NCBI GenBank assembly: GCA_041671045.1
Contig: JBAZCF010000010.1
Location: 1 to 64,000, forward strand
DNA: 64,000 nt
Reading direction: 5' to 3'
Origin: Parachlamydiales bacterium
Lineage (GTDB): Bacteria; Chlamydiota; Chlamydiia; Chlamydiales; JABDDJ01
Part shown: piece by piece, positions 45,157 through 53,445 of the stretch
How positions within the stretch are numbered: the stretch's first letter is position 1
Layout: each line of letters opens with the position of its first letter
Notes under the pieces: generated by a model
What the model was told of the DNA's origin: nothing
The model's database searches: none
Seen by the model: the letters and a program-made list of their open reading frames with translations, nothing else
Made by a program: the position numbers and the translations under genes

Positions 45157-45610
45157 ATGACACATTCTTACAGAGTACATTTTTTTCATCTCATTTGGTC
45201 TACAAAACAACGACGTCCACTAATTACTAAAGAGCTTCAAACTCGCCTTTATCCATATCTTGGATCAATCGCTACAAACCATAATGGACGCCTTTTAGAA
45301 ATCGGCGGAATGTCCGATCACGTACACCTACTCATTGAACTATCCAACATTGATAAATTTTCGCATTTTATCAGAGACCTAAAAGCTTCGTCTTCTCTTT
45401 GGGTACACAAAAATTTCTCTGGACTTGCAGATTTTGCTTGGCAAGAAGGTTACGGCTCATTTTCCGTAAGTTATTCCTCTCTTGATCAAGTAAAAAAAAT
45501 ATATTCAAAACCAGGACGAACATCATAAAAAAATATCTTTTGAAGAAGAATACAAAAAATTTCTGACTCTGCAAAAAATCAATTTCGACGAACGATTTGT
45601 TTTTGGATGA
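45157..45610 (+). pseudogene. IS200-like Y1/RAYT transposase, frameshifted, copy A
   Basis: Single-strand HUH transposase of the REP-associated type. From the ATG at 45,157: HLIWSTKQRRPLI, the HUH motif in MSDHVHLLIEL (His55, His57) and ADFAWQEGYGSFSVS. At 45,492-45,499 an A8 run shifts the frame; removing one A gives VKKYIQNQDEHHKKISFEEE and a stop at 45,608-45,610, a standard 150-residue protein with the catalytic Tyr at 115. The 454-nt span equals 151 codons plus one base, so exactly one base is extra. Read as is, the protein ends at 45,528 without the correct Tyr context. Decay or slippage-dependent expression are both possible. Confidence 0.85.
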
Positions 45611-45917
45611 AATGTTTCGCTGCTACCGCAGCTCATGTTGTTTTGATCACATAATACCCCACGTTACACGTCAGGCCTAACGGCCTTCTGTTTCACGCGG
45701 GGCTAACTACTCTTATCGCTTCCGCGATAAACAAGCAATCACAACTGTGTGTAATAAAAGAGCACTAGGTCTGACGTGGAATGCGGGAGTGATAGCCAGT
45801 ATAGCAGAGGCAGTAATGACGGAAATGGTGGGGATGCCGATTAAGTTGAATTAGCCGAAAGTTTTTCCTTTAAAAGTGCTAGAAGTTTTTCTTGCCCTCT
45901 TTGCTTAGCTGATTTTT
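45611..45917. other. Non-coding right flank of RAYT copy A
   Basis: No gene. It holds the right REP (45,657-45,707), a small palindrome ATCGC-TTCC-GCGAT, and a degenerate REP half-copy near 45,761-45,800 (AGGTCTGACGTGGAATGCGG). A minus-strand frame through 45,842-45,913 (KSAKQRGQEKLLALLKEKLS) may be the tail of the decayed gene whose start remains at 49,096. Confidence 0.6.
45657..45707 (-). repeat. REP-like palindromic terminal repeat, right, RAYT copy A
   Basis: Inverted copy of 45,055-45,105; begins CCCCACGTTACACGTCAGGC and ends GGGGCTAAC. Confidence 0.85.
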
Positions 45918-45989
45918 TCAAAAAAGCATTCTGGGTAACTCTTGGGAGAAGCTGAGCCAGTCAAAAGTTCGAAGTGTACCCACTAGCTG
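45918..45989 (-). pseudogene. C-terminal tail of a serine recombinase (remnant 1)
   Basis: Reads QLVGTLRTFDWLSFSQELPR and stops 3 codons later. The stretch GTLRTFDWLxFSQE is shared with the larger recombinase fragment at 50,717 (ATLRTFDWLTFSQE) and with remnant 3 at 56,768. The upstream part is missing: the frame ends at the att repeat, exactly where the tRNA-derived sequence begins. Confidence 0.8.
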
Positions 45990-46032
45990 GAGTCTATGAG
46001 ATACAGGCAGTTACAGCGAGAGCCGTAACTGC
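45989..46032 (+). repeat. att-like direct repeat, copy 2 (internal)
   Basis: GGAGTCTATGAGATACAGGC followed by the terminator hairpin (stem one base pair shorter), then T9. Several differences from copies 1 and 3. It marks the junction between two tandem insertions. Confidence 0.8.
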
Positions 46033-46135
46033 TTTTTTTTTGATGTGATTTCATGGACTTCACATGTGTCCCCATTCATTCGCTCGATTACTAGCAAATC
46101 TATGAATATAGACAATCGCGGTAGCGATGGTAAGT

Positions 46136-46186
46136 GTTAGCCCCGCGTGAAGCAGAAGGCCGTCAGGCCTGGCGTGGAACGTGGGG
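46136..46186 (+). repeat. REP-like palindromic terminal repeat, left, RAYT copy B
   Basis: Same element as 45,055-45,105, with C for T at position 8 and G for A in GAAGCAG. Its inverted partner is 48,720-48,770. Confidence 0.85.
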
Positions 46187-46237
46187 ATTGAGACAGTCAA
46201 ATAAAATTTGCTGCGGAAGCAGCATAACAAGAAAACC

Positions 46238-46534
46238 ATGACACATTCTTACAGAGTACATTTTTTCCATCTCATTTGGTCTACAAAACAACGACGTCCA
46301 CTAATTACTAAAGAGGCTTCAAACTCGCCTTTATCCATATCTTGGATCAATCGTTACAAACCATAATGGACGCCTTTTAGAAATCGGCGGAATGTCCGAT
46401 CACGTACACCTACTCATTGAACTATCCAATATTGATAAATTTTCGCATTTTATCAGAGACCTAAAAGCTTCGTCTTCTCTTTGGGTACACAAAAATTTCT
46501 CTGGACTTGCAGATTTTGCTTGGCAAGAAGGTTA
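46238..46534 (+). pseudogene. IS200-like RAYT transposase, copy B, 5' part
   Basis: Same gene as copy A up to AWQEG. An extra G at about 46,315 (AAAGAGGCTTC instead of AAAGAGCTTC) breaks the frame early. Homology to copy A stops at 46,534 and resumes at 48,588. 72 bp of the transposase gene (45,453-45,524 in copy A), including the catalytic Tyr codon, have been replaced by the 2.05-kb ankyrin-CbrC segment. Confidence 0.85.
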
Positions 46535-46910
46535 AAGAGTTGCCGTTGGGAGCAAAGTTCTGGGATAGATTATTTTACTGCGGGTGAATTCATTGAACAA
46601 AATCCTTTTCTTAATCTATTCACCCATTCCCTTCTTTTATCATTGATATGTAACTCACGAATGATCAAAAATCGAAATGGCCGAGAACAACCCGGCGTGA
46701 CACTCACCGTAGCTTGGAAGAACCTTATCCAGTATACACCCCCGCATCGTCCTTAACCCAACAGCACTTTAGCACAAAGGACATCATGACTTTCGGGCAT
46801 GGCAGGTATCCAGTTGGACGGGTTGTGTCAAAACGCTGTTTCAAATGTTGCTAGAAATATTGTGTCGCAATATCGGGATATTAAATTGTTAGATAATACT
46901 AGCTATATTA
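46535..46910. other. Unassigned region at the left of the ankyrin cassette
   Basis: 376 bp without a convincing gene. Short frames exist on the plus strand (up to 46,756 and from 46,799), but they lack a Shine-Dalgarno and recognisable domains. One frame includes the stretch SGMAGIQLDGLCQNAVS, which might be a decayed gene or a leader of the ankyrin gene. Strong promoter elements were not seen. Confidence 0.4.
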
Positions 46911-48512
46911 ATGGATTGGTTAAATATGATGTTATATCAAAAAATTGTAAATTTCATGAGAGATCAATTGCCAAATGCAATAATTGAACCGGAACTTCTG
47001 CAGAATCTGCGCGATCTCGACCTACAAGATAAACATTATATTTTGCGTAAAAGCTCTGAGATGCGGCATTTAGCCATCTTACAAGCTCTTATTGGCATGG
47101 AACCTAACCTTGACATTAATGACGCGGATTCACATGGAAATACGGCGCTCATATATGCTGCTGAAAACGGACACGAAGCTATCGTCCACTTCCTTTTATC
47201 CCAAGGTGCAGATCAATTTATCATTAATAAGGATGGTAGATCGGCTTTGAGTTTAGCTATGGAGAAAGAAAGCCTATCCACTTGTAGAACCCTTCTCCAA
47301 GCTGGAGTTAAACCCGAGAAACAAATGCTCCATCCATTTTTTCGCTACTCGCTGCATGATGGCCATGAAACGAAAATTTTGCCTTTTGTGAAATTATTTT
47401 TGGAGTTTCATCTCGATCCAAATGAACTTGATTCTAACGGAGAATCACTCTTAAGTAGAGCCGTACGAGCCAATGCCTCCAAAGGGATTATAGAAACACT
47501 CTTAACCTATAAAGCTAATTGTAATCTTGGGGATAGCAGTGGTATAACCCCTTTCCTTTACGCTTGTAAAAATGGACTTTTGGACACCGCAAAACTGTTG
47601 ATTGAGCACGGTGCAGATGCTCTTAAATCTGATAAAAAAGGAAATTCATCTTTACTGTTCGCATGCCAAAACCAAAATCTTGAACTTGTGAGACTACTAG
47701 TGTCAATGGGTGTAGACATTGACCAACCCAATAAGGCCAAAGAAACTCCATTGATAATAGCGATAAAAAATCAGCAACAGGATATTGCAAAATTCTTGAT
47801 CGATTCCAGTGCTAATGTAAATTTTGGAGATAAAAAAAAACTAACTCCTATCTATTTTGCAACCCTCAATCGCGACCGAACGCTTTGTCAGTGGCTTATA
47901 GAAAAAGGGGCTAAGCGCGAAGAGATGGAAGTTGCTGAAGCTACGCTCGATCCAATCCCAGTATTTAAATATTACGCCTTCGCTGAATTAAACAATGAAA
48001 TTGAAAACACAAGCGAACCGTGTGATTGCTGTAAAAAAAGCCTAGGATATCTCCTTAAGAACCCGATTTTAACTAAGGATGAGGAAGAAAAGGTCGTTTG
48101 CCCATGGTGTGTTTCAAATGGAAAAGCTGCAAAAAAATTTAAGGTGAATGTAAATCGTGCTGAGATTGCCAATGAAGAAACGATTGAAAATCACCAAGCA
48201 ATTGACGAACTAAGAAAAAACACACCCTCTTTTATAGCATGGCAGGGCGATGTGTGGCTTACCCATTGCAATCTCCCCTGTAAATATATTGGTAGAGTTG
48301 GCTGGGCGGAAATTCAGACACTTTATCCTCAATTGGAAATTGGTGAAATCACTTATAGTTTTAAAGGAGCCCCAACATTCCAACCCGTGGAAAAAACATC
48401 TGATCAAAAAGAATTCTTAATTTCTTCTCTTCGAAGGGAAGGTTCTTGTACTGGTTACTTATTTCAATGCATAACCTGTGAACAATATAAAATGTACTTT
48501 GATTCGAATTAA
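46911..48512 (+). CDS. Ankyrin-repeat protein with C-terminal CbrC (UPF0167) domain
   Basis: 533 residues. Residues ~60-340 form about eight ankyrin repeats, e.g. HGNTALIYAAENGHEAIVHF, SGITPFLYACKNGLLDTAKL and AKETPLIIAIKNQQQDIAKF. From about 360 the sequence is a CbrC/UPF0167 domain: PCDCCKKSLGYL, VVCPWCVSNGKAAKKF (four Cys, zinc-like) and TPSFIAWQGDVWLTHCNLPC then YIGRVGW. CbrC of E. coli is linked to colicin E2 tolerance; its activity is unknown. The fusion of both domains is unusual. ATG at 46,911 has no clear ribosome-binding site; ATG at 46,926 is an alternative. The gene sits inside RAYT copy B. Confidence 0.88.
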   Translation: MDWLNMMLYQKIVNFMRDQLPNAIIEPELLQNLRDLDLQDKHYILRKSSEMRHLAILQALIGMEPNLDINDADSHGNTALIYAAENGHEAIVHFLLSQGADQFIINKDGRSALSLAMEKESLSTCRTLLQAGVKPEKQMLHPFFRYSLHDGHETKILPFVKLFLEFHLDPNELDSNGESLLSRAVRANASKGIIETLLTYKANCNLGDSSGITPFLYACKNGLLDTAKLLIEHGADALKSDKKGNSSLLFACQNQNLELVRLLVSMGVDIDQPNKAKETPLIIAIKNQQQDIAKFLIDSSANVNFGDKKKLTPIYFATLNRDRTLCQWLIEKGAKREEMEVAEATLDPIPVFKYYAFAELNNEIENTSEPCDCCKKSLGYLLKNPILTKDEEEKVVCPWCVSNGKAAKKFKVNVNRAEIANEETIENHQAIDELRKNTPSFIAWQGDVWLTHCNLPCKYIGRVGWAEIQTLYPQLEIGEITYSFKGAPTFQPVEKTSDQKEFLISSLRREGSCTGYLFQCITCEQYKMYFDSN

Positions 48513-48587
48513 TGCGTAAATCTGAGTGCTGCTTTTGCATAGCTACCAATGATGCACTGGCGGTGCAGTTGAGGACAAAAACTGGCG

Positions 48588-48673
48588 ATAAAAAAATATC
48601 TTTTGAAGAAGAATACAAAAAATTTCTGACTCTGCAAAAAATTAATTTCGACGAACGATTTGTTTTTGGATGA
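48588..48673 (+). pseudogene. IS200-like RAYT transposase, copy B, 3' part
   Basis: Continues the copy B gene: KKISFEEEYKKFLTLQKINF to the stop at 48,671-48,673, nearly identical to copy A. It is separated from its 5' part by the ankyrin-CbrC segment. Confidence 0.85.
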
Positions 48674-48719
48674 AATGTTTCGCTGCTACCGCAGCTCATG
48701 TTATTTTGATCACATAATA

Positions 48720-48770
48720 CCCCACGTTACACGTCAGGCTTGACGGCCTTCTGTTTCACGCGGGGCTAAC
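48720..48770 (-). repeat. REP-like palindromic terminal repeat, right, RAYT copy B
   Basis: Inverted partner of 46,136-46,186 and almost identical to 45,657-45,707 (GGCTTGACGGCC instead of GGCCTAACGGCC). Confidence 0.85.
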
Positions 48771-48967
48771 TACTCTTATCGCTTCCGCGATAAACAAGCA
48801 ATCACAACTGTGTGTAATAAAAGACCACTAGGTCTGACATGGAATGCGGGAGTGATAGCCAGTATAGCAGAGGCAGTAATGACGGAAATGGTGGGGATGC
48901 CGATTAAGTTGAATTAGCCGAAAGTTTTTCCTTTAAAAGTGCTAGAAGTTTTTCTTGCCCTCTTTGC

Positions 48968-49096
48968 TTAGCTGATTTTTTCAAAAATGCATTCTTTCTC
49001 AAAACATTCCATTACTTCAGCAGTTCCTGAATGAATTTTAGGAGTGCCGCGAAGCCAATCGGCAAATTTTGAACAAGACCAGTAATCAAACTTCAT
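48968..49096 (-). pseudogene. Truncated small gene (MKFDYWSCSKFADWLRG start)
   Basis: 42 codons beginning MKFDYWSCSKFADWLRGTPK, then a Glu/Cys-rich end. The well-formed start suggests a real gene that has lost its 3' part: the last ~10 codons merge with sequence of the duplicated RAYT unit, and a shifted frame continues with KSAKQRGQEKLLALLK. It starts 10 bp after the AbiEii gene in the same direction. I recall similar starts in hypothetical bacterial proteins but cannot name a family. Confidence 0.5.
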
Positions 49097-49106
49097 AAAA
49101 GCATCC

Positions 49107-49979
49107 CTAAGTCGTCGTCAAGAGATGAGTTGCACTTTCAAGAAAATAATCTTGAGACCATTGCTCGATCTTCCATTGATCCTTAATGAAACGACGAACA
49201 TCAGCTGCAGCCGATGCGACATCCAATTGTCTAATCCGATCATCTAAAAGCGTTTTTAATCTTTGTTCAGTTAATTGATGGTCATTTGGAAGATGCCCGG
49301 CTTGTCGCATTCTCTCCTCAAGATGGGTAAGTCCTAAAGGAATCTTCTGTCCTAGAAACCACAGAAAATCATACCAATCCCGCCCTTTGACCCATCCTTT
49401 GTATTCACGGAAAAGTAGCGCATGCATTTTACCCGCAAAAAGATCGGGAAGAGTCATCGTAGCAACCGAAAATGGTCCTGGAAATGTGAGTGGCCGATAG
49501 TTAATGTTAAACTTTAGAGGAGGATCCATATCTACTTCAAATTTTACTTTAAGAACTTTATTAGAATGCATCCTTTTTTGATCTTCTGTAGAAAGCCCAA
49601 TGCGTAAAAAATGTTCTCTCGTATTGGCTTTAATAAAAGCAGATTGCACGGCGGATTCAGTTGTCTTCTTTTTTTCCTCAACTATGACATCAAACCCAAG
49701 GGATTGCAATTCACGAACTACACTTTGGTGGTAAGTCTTCATTTCAAAATTGGGTGCTTTTAATAAAAGAGAAAAGTCAAGATCTTCGCTAAAACGATCT
49801 AACCCATAGAGAATTCGCAAAGCAGTTCCACCGCAAAAGACTGCTTTTTCAAAAAATTTTGACCTCCAGAGCCCCAGTAATGCAATTTCTTGAATAATTT
49901 CAAGTAGAGCAGCTTCATATTCTTGGTGAGATGAGCATTTATAGCTTTCTAGTCGTCTTAGAATGGCTTCTGATATCAT
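49107..49979 (-). CDS. AbiEii/AbiGii-type nucleotidyltransferase toxin
   Basis: 290 residues. The nucleotidyltransferase core motif is complete: AVFCGGTALRILYGLDRFSE followed by DLDFSLL (GG...DxD, about 47-70), with later family motifs LPDLFAGKMHALLFREYKG and KGRDWYDFLWF. AbiEii toxins transfer nucleotides to target RNA (tRNA in the related MenT) and halt growth. Its start overlaps the end of the AbiEi gene by 4 bp, the normal order (antitoxin first). Complete in length. Confidence 0.9.
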   Translation of the reverse strand: MISEAILRRLESYKCSSHQEYEAALLEIIQEIALLGLWRSKFFEKAVFCGGTALRILYGLDRFSEDLDFSLLLKAPNFEMKTYHQSVVRELQSLGFDVIVEEKKKTTESAVQSAFIKANTREHFLRIGLSTEDQKRMHSNKVLKVKFEVDMDPPLKFNINYRPLTFPGPFSVATMTLPDLFAGKMHALLFREYKGWVKGRDWYDFLWFLGQKIPLGLTHLEERMRQAGHLPNDHQLTEQRLKTLLDDRIRQLDVASAAADVRRFIKDQWKIEQWSQDYFLESATHLLTTT

Positions 49980-50611
49980 GAGAGCTCCTTAACAAGCTGA
50001 ATCAAGTGGGTAACTGCCGGATTCTGGTAAATTTCTTCGATTTTCTTGAGCAAGGGAATTTGCAATTTAGCTAGCATATCTTCTTCAATTCTAAGTCCCT
50101 CGCATACGAATGAGTATACATCCCGCGTGGAGGTCAGATTCTTGTGAAACGATATCCTGTCGGCAAGCGCTTTTTCCGGGGTCGCGATTAAGAATTGGTG
50201 TTGCGAGTCAGCCTCTACAACAGTGACACCGACCGCAACTTTTCGAGGGAGTAAATGAACATAGGTAAATACTCCCACAGGCGTTTGGAATGTTTTGCTC
50301 CTTAATGGAGTCATACTAGTAATTTGCTCTACACGTTCTGGAATTAATCCATAATAAGACAAGGCATATTCTAAAGAAATATAAGACGGACCATAGATTA
50401 GGTTGGCAATGGATTCCTTGCAAATAACCCCTCTACGATAATTTTCACCGAAAACATAAAGCCCTTTTTTTACTCGTATAATCGACCCATCACGTAAAAA
50501 CCGAGTAACAGCATCTCGCGGTTTTTTATAGCTCCGCAATGTTTGCATCAAGCCTTCGTAATCAAATTCTTCTGTTTTAATTTTCCCTCTAATAACTCCA
50601 AAAGTACCCAT
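49976..50611 (-). CDS. AbiEi-type antitoxin / transcriptional regulator
   Basis: 211 residues. The N-terminal winged helix (TRFLRDGSIIRVKKGLYVFG, about 36-55) is the standard AbiEi DNA-binding part, and the C-terminal domain has SYISLEYALSYYGLIPE and ATPEKALADRISF. The antitoxin represses its own promoter and antagonises the toxin indirectly (type IV). Translation of the toxin is coupled through the overlap. An inverted repeat lies just upstream. Confidence 0.87.
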   Translation of the reverse strand: MGTFGVIRGKIKTEEFDYEGLMQTLRSYKKPRDAVTRFLRDGSIIRVKKGLYVFGENYRRGVICKESIANLIYGPSYISLEYALSYYGLIPERVEQITSMTPLRSKTFQTPVGVFTYVHLLPRKVAVGVTVVEADSQHQFLIATPEKALADRISFHKNLTSTRDVYSFVCEGLRIEEDMLAKLQIPLLKKIEEIYQNPAVTHLIQLVKELS

Positions 50612-50625
50612 CGTTCTTTCCTCAT

Positions 50626-50664
50626 TGGATACCTCATATTAATATAAATGGTATTGTATATCCA
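50626..50664. promoter_or_regulatory. Candidate AbiEi operator
   Basis: TGGATA (50,626-50,631) and its complement TATCCA (50,659-50,664) flank an AT-rich core upstream of the antitoxin gene. AbiEi proteins bind inverted repeats in this position; the arms are short, so this is tentative. Confidence 0.3.
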
Positions 50665-50716
50665 GTATTAATGGACATACGTGACATATTATTAAATACA
50701 CGATTTTCAACAATTT

Positions 50717-51359
50717 TTAAACATTTAATAAAGATAGGGTTGAAAGTTCTTGAGAGAAGGTGAGCCAATCAAAAGTTCGAAGTGTGGCCAGTAACTGGAG
50801 ATTCGCTGGTTGATGTGACATTTCACATAGGGTCAAAAACGGCTCTCGCAATGTCACTAACAGCTTTTTTCCATCCAATTTTAAGTTCGAAAAGACGAAA
50901 TTCAACAATTGCTGTTTTTCAGGCATCTTCGAACTTATAAAGATCTCTTTCGCCCGTTTAGCCAAATCTAACACTGTCTTCGCCGTAATCAAACAAGTCT
51001 CATCTGCGTTGACATGAGCCTTCATTTCGCCTGTGATTTCCCTCTGACGTTTCTTATACTCTTCCAATTTAAGATGATAAGTTCCGGAATCCATTAACCC
51101 ATCTAAATGCATGTCGATTAACTTGGAAAGTCGGCTTTGGATTTGATCTAACTCTTTTCGTAAAGCTTCTTGTGAATGCTTAAAAAATTCTTGCTCATGG
51201 GCATACGATTGCTTCAAAGAAGCCACAACACTTTCTATTTGAGCATCGGTTAGACGAATCTTATCAAAATATTCTAGAAGTGGAGCAAGAAGCTGTTCTT
51301 CTCGTGTCCAAATCTTTTTGCAAGTCCGTTTTGAGTTGTTGCAGCTGTAATACGCTTTA
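50717..51359 (-). pseudogene. Serine recombinase, C-terminal part only
   Basis: Reading leftwards from about 51,359: YYSCNNSKRTCKKIWTREEQ (zinc ribbon), then a long coiled coil (EQEFFKHSQEALRKELDQIQ...) and a C-terminal ATLRTFDWLTFSQELSTL, stop at 50,717. This is the distal half of a large serine integrase. The resolvase-type catalytic domain and DNA-binding domain are missing; the sequence breaks at about 51,355-51,370, where a truncated RecB-like gene starts on the other strand. Frame from 51,226 onwards has an ATG, but upstream codons are in the same frame and clearly belong to the family. Confidence 0.85.
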
Positions 51360-51362
51360 GAG

Positions 51363-52229
51363 GAAGCTCAAGCTAGCCGAGATATCTCCCTCATCTACAA
51401 ACTTGATAGTAGAAGTCTTAGTAGCTTGCAAAAGATGGGGATTAAAACTCTGGAGGACATGGTAACCACGAATATTGCCGAATTGCCAAAAGTGTCCTAC
51501 GCATCACCTGAAAGACTCCAAAAAGCACAATTGCAAGCTCAATCTTTAATCGATAATAAAGTTCTTCTTATTGGCGATTTCGATCATCTCCCCGACACGC
51601 CCTTAAAGCTGTATTTTGATATAGAAGGGAATCCTCTTTTAGATGTCGATTACATCTTTGGTTTTTGGGTTAGCGGTGATCCCACAGGCCAATATGCGCT
51701 TCCTGAAAACGTGCGCTTTTATAAAGCTGAAGACAGATACTTTCTTTACTTTCTGGCTGATCGCCCTGAAGATGAAAAAGCAATGTGGGATGCATTCGTC
51801 AATTGGGTGAAACTTCTGCCGGAAGAATACACTGTGTATCACTATGCCAACTACGAAAAAACGCACCTTGAAAAGTTATCAGAGCTTTATGACGGTTCTC
51901 CTCTTTTGAAAAGATTTCAAGACAAGCTTGTAGACCTACAACAAGTTGTTGAGAAATCCATCATATTCCCTCTCCACTTCTATTCAATAAAAGACATTGC
52001 CAAATCCCCCTTTCTCAATTTTAAATGGCGTCATCAAAAAGCTGGTGGCGGTCAAAGTGTGTTCTGGTATGATCAGTGGCTTGCGACCGGCGAGAAATCA
52101 ATTATGGATGACATCATCAACTACAATGAGGATGATGTAAGAGCCACTGAACATCTTTTTAGATGGATCAAAGAAAATATACAGACTTTAATGATAGACA
52201 AATCATTGTTGAGGGCAAATTTGAAATGA
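51363..52229 (+). pseudogene. RecB-like nuclease (TM0106 type), 5'-truncated
   Basis: Only the C-terminal half of the usual ~500-residue protein remains. A frame open back to 51,363 reads EEAQASRDISLIYKLDSRSL then the helix-hairpin-like LSSLQKMGIKTLEDM, followed by an RNase H-like domain: LKLYFDIEGNPLLDVDY (DxE), YHYANYEKTHLE and NYNEDDVRATEHLF. The N-terminal PD-(D/E)XK part is missing. A TTG at 51,426 could start a 267-residue product. It is coupled to the next gene (ATGA overlap at 52,226). Confidence 0.75.
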
Positions 52230-53431
52230 CTGAAAAGCAAGCTGAGCATCCACACATTTATGAATTAGTGATGCAGGGTAGCTATGAACTTCGTAGAGCT
52301 TTAGGAATCGACGATAGCTCTTATACTGTTAGTGTTTCTAATGCAAACGACCCACGCAAATATTACTTACATAATGTCCTTAATGAAGTTGATAAAGCCG
52401 TTTTTGGTGTTATGTTTGCCAACTCATTTTTAGTCGACAATATCAATACTCCACCACCAATTGAAAGCGACAAACAGCTTAACAATAAAATTTTACAAAC
52501 GAAAATTGACGAACTCTCGATTTGGAGACGCAAACTAATTGAGATCTTGATAGATCTGATAGGTTTCAGGAAAGCAAATAATAAAAATTATTACAGCCAT
52601 TACAACTGCCTTCATGAGCTTGCTAGAAAAAAAAAAGAACTCAACGACCGCATTGACTTTTGGGGGTGTAACAATAAAGCACTCGCGCAAGACATTCACC
52701 TGCTTCAACAAAGTGCAGAGCAGCAAGCAATACAATTAGACCCAATCAAGTGCTGGTACGCCAACAAAGAAAAATTAACTCAAAAAATCCAATGTAAGTT
52801 GAGCGATGAAAAGGAATGTTTTAAGAAAATATTATTACAAGCAAAAAAACATGAAAAAGCTCTACTTTTAAGTTATCGAAATTCATTTGGAAAACCTAGT
52901 GAACTATTGCATTCCAAGAGAATTATTGACGAAACAAACGTTGACTTGAAAGACTTTTCTCACGCAATTCAGGGTGTATGTGTTCTATGTCTCCATGTCA
53001 TTTCTACCGTAAAAGATCTTTTGAGAATACACAATGTAAAAGGTGCTATTAAAAAAATCTCTAATGCTATTAAAAAAAATGCATATCCGGTGCTTCTATT
53101 CAATCTTAGAACAAAACCAAAAATTGCTGTTGGTGATTTTGTTGCCACTCCCAATGGTCCCGCTCAAGTCAAGAAAGTATCAAAGACTAAATTTGGATAT
53201 AAGACTTTACATGTGAAATTTCTTATGACATCCCCATCAAATATTGAAGTGGAGGAATATTTAGCAGAAGAAATTCAGTTAATCGCTCCTCAAAAACTGC
53301 TTAAAAATGAAGTTCTTAGGATACTTACGGAAGCAAGTCCAAATTTAAAGCCCAGCGTGCGTCATGTCAATATAGCCATAAAAAAACAAGTAATTGAATT
53401 ATGGTCACTCATTGAAAAAAAAGATCCTTAA
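52226..53431 (+). CDS. Hypothetical protein coupled to the RecB-like gene
   Basis: 401 residues from the ATG at 52,226, which overlaps the nuclease stop (ATGA) and has GAGGG upstream; a longer frame from 52,163 is less likely. Not recognised. The middle (about 85-285) is helical and coiled-coil-like with Cys and aromatic residues (IDFWGCNNKALAQDIHLL). Residues ~310-370 look like an SH3/KOW-like beta domain (IAVGDFVATPNGPAQVKKVS). Coupling with a nuclease suggests a two-gene nucleic-acid-related system, but one partner is now truncated. Confidence 0.6.
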   Translation: MTEKQAEHPHIYELVMQGSYELRRALGIDDSSYTVSVSNANDPRKYYLHNVLNEVDKAVFGVMFANSFLVDNINTPPPIESDKQLNNKILQTKIDELSIWRRKLIEILIDLIGFRKANNKNYYSHYNCLHELARKKKELNDRIDFWGCNNKALAQDIHLLQQSAEQQAIQLDPIKCWYANKEKLTQKIQCKLSDEKECFKKILLQAKKHEKALLLSYRNSFGKPSELLHSKRIIDETNVDLKDFSHAIQGVCVLCLHVISTVKDLLRIHNVKGAIKKISNAIKKNAYPVLLFNLRTKPKIAVGDFVATPNGPAQVKKVSKTKFGYKTLHVKFLMTSPSNIEVEEYLAEEIQLIAPQKLLKNEVLRILTEASPNLKPSVRHVNIAIKKQVIELWSLIEKKDP

Positions 53432-53445
53432 GTACAGAAGTATTC

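Larger units (their letters stand above)
44912..45932 (+). repeat. ~1.02-kb direct duplication, left copy
   Basis: Terminator hairpin, leader, left REP, RAYT gene, right REP and a trailing segment. The right copy runs 45,994-46,534 and resumes at 48,588-48,995, with only scattered differences (indels of a G and of single A/T bases). The near identity suggests a recent duplication. Confidence 0.85.

Noticed and set aside
46481..46987. Two short plus-strand frames before the ankyrin gene
   Set aside because: The first starts inside the RAYT remnant and the second has no ribosome-binding site or domain; described as unassigned sequence instead.
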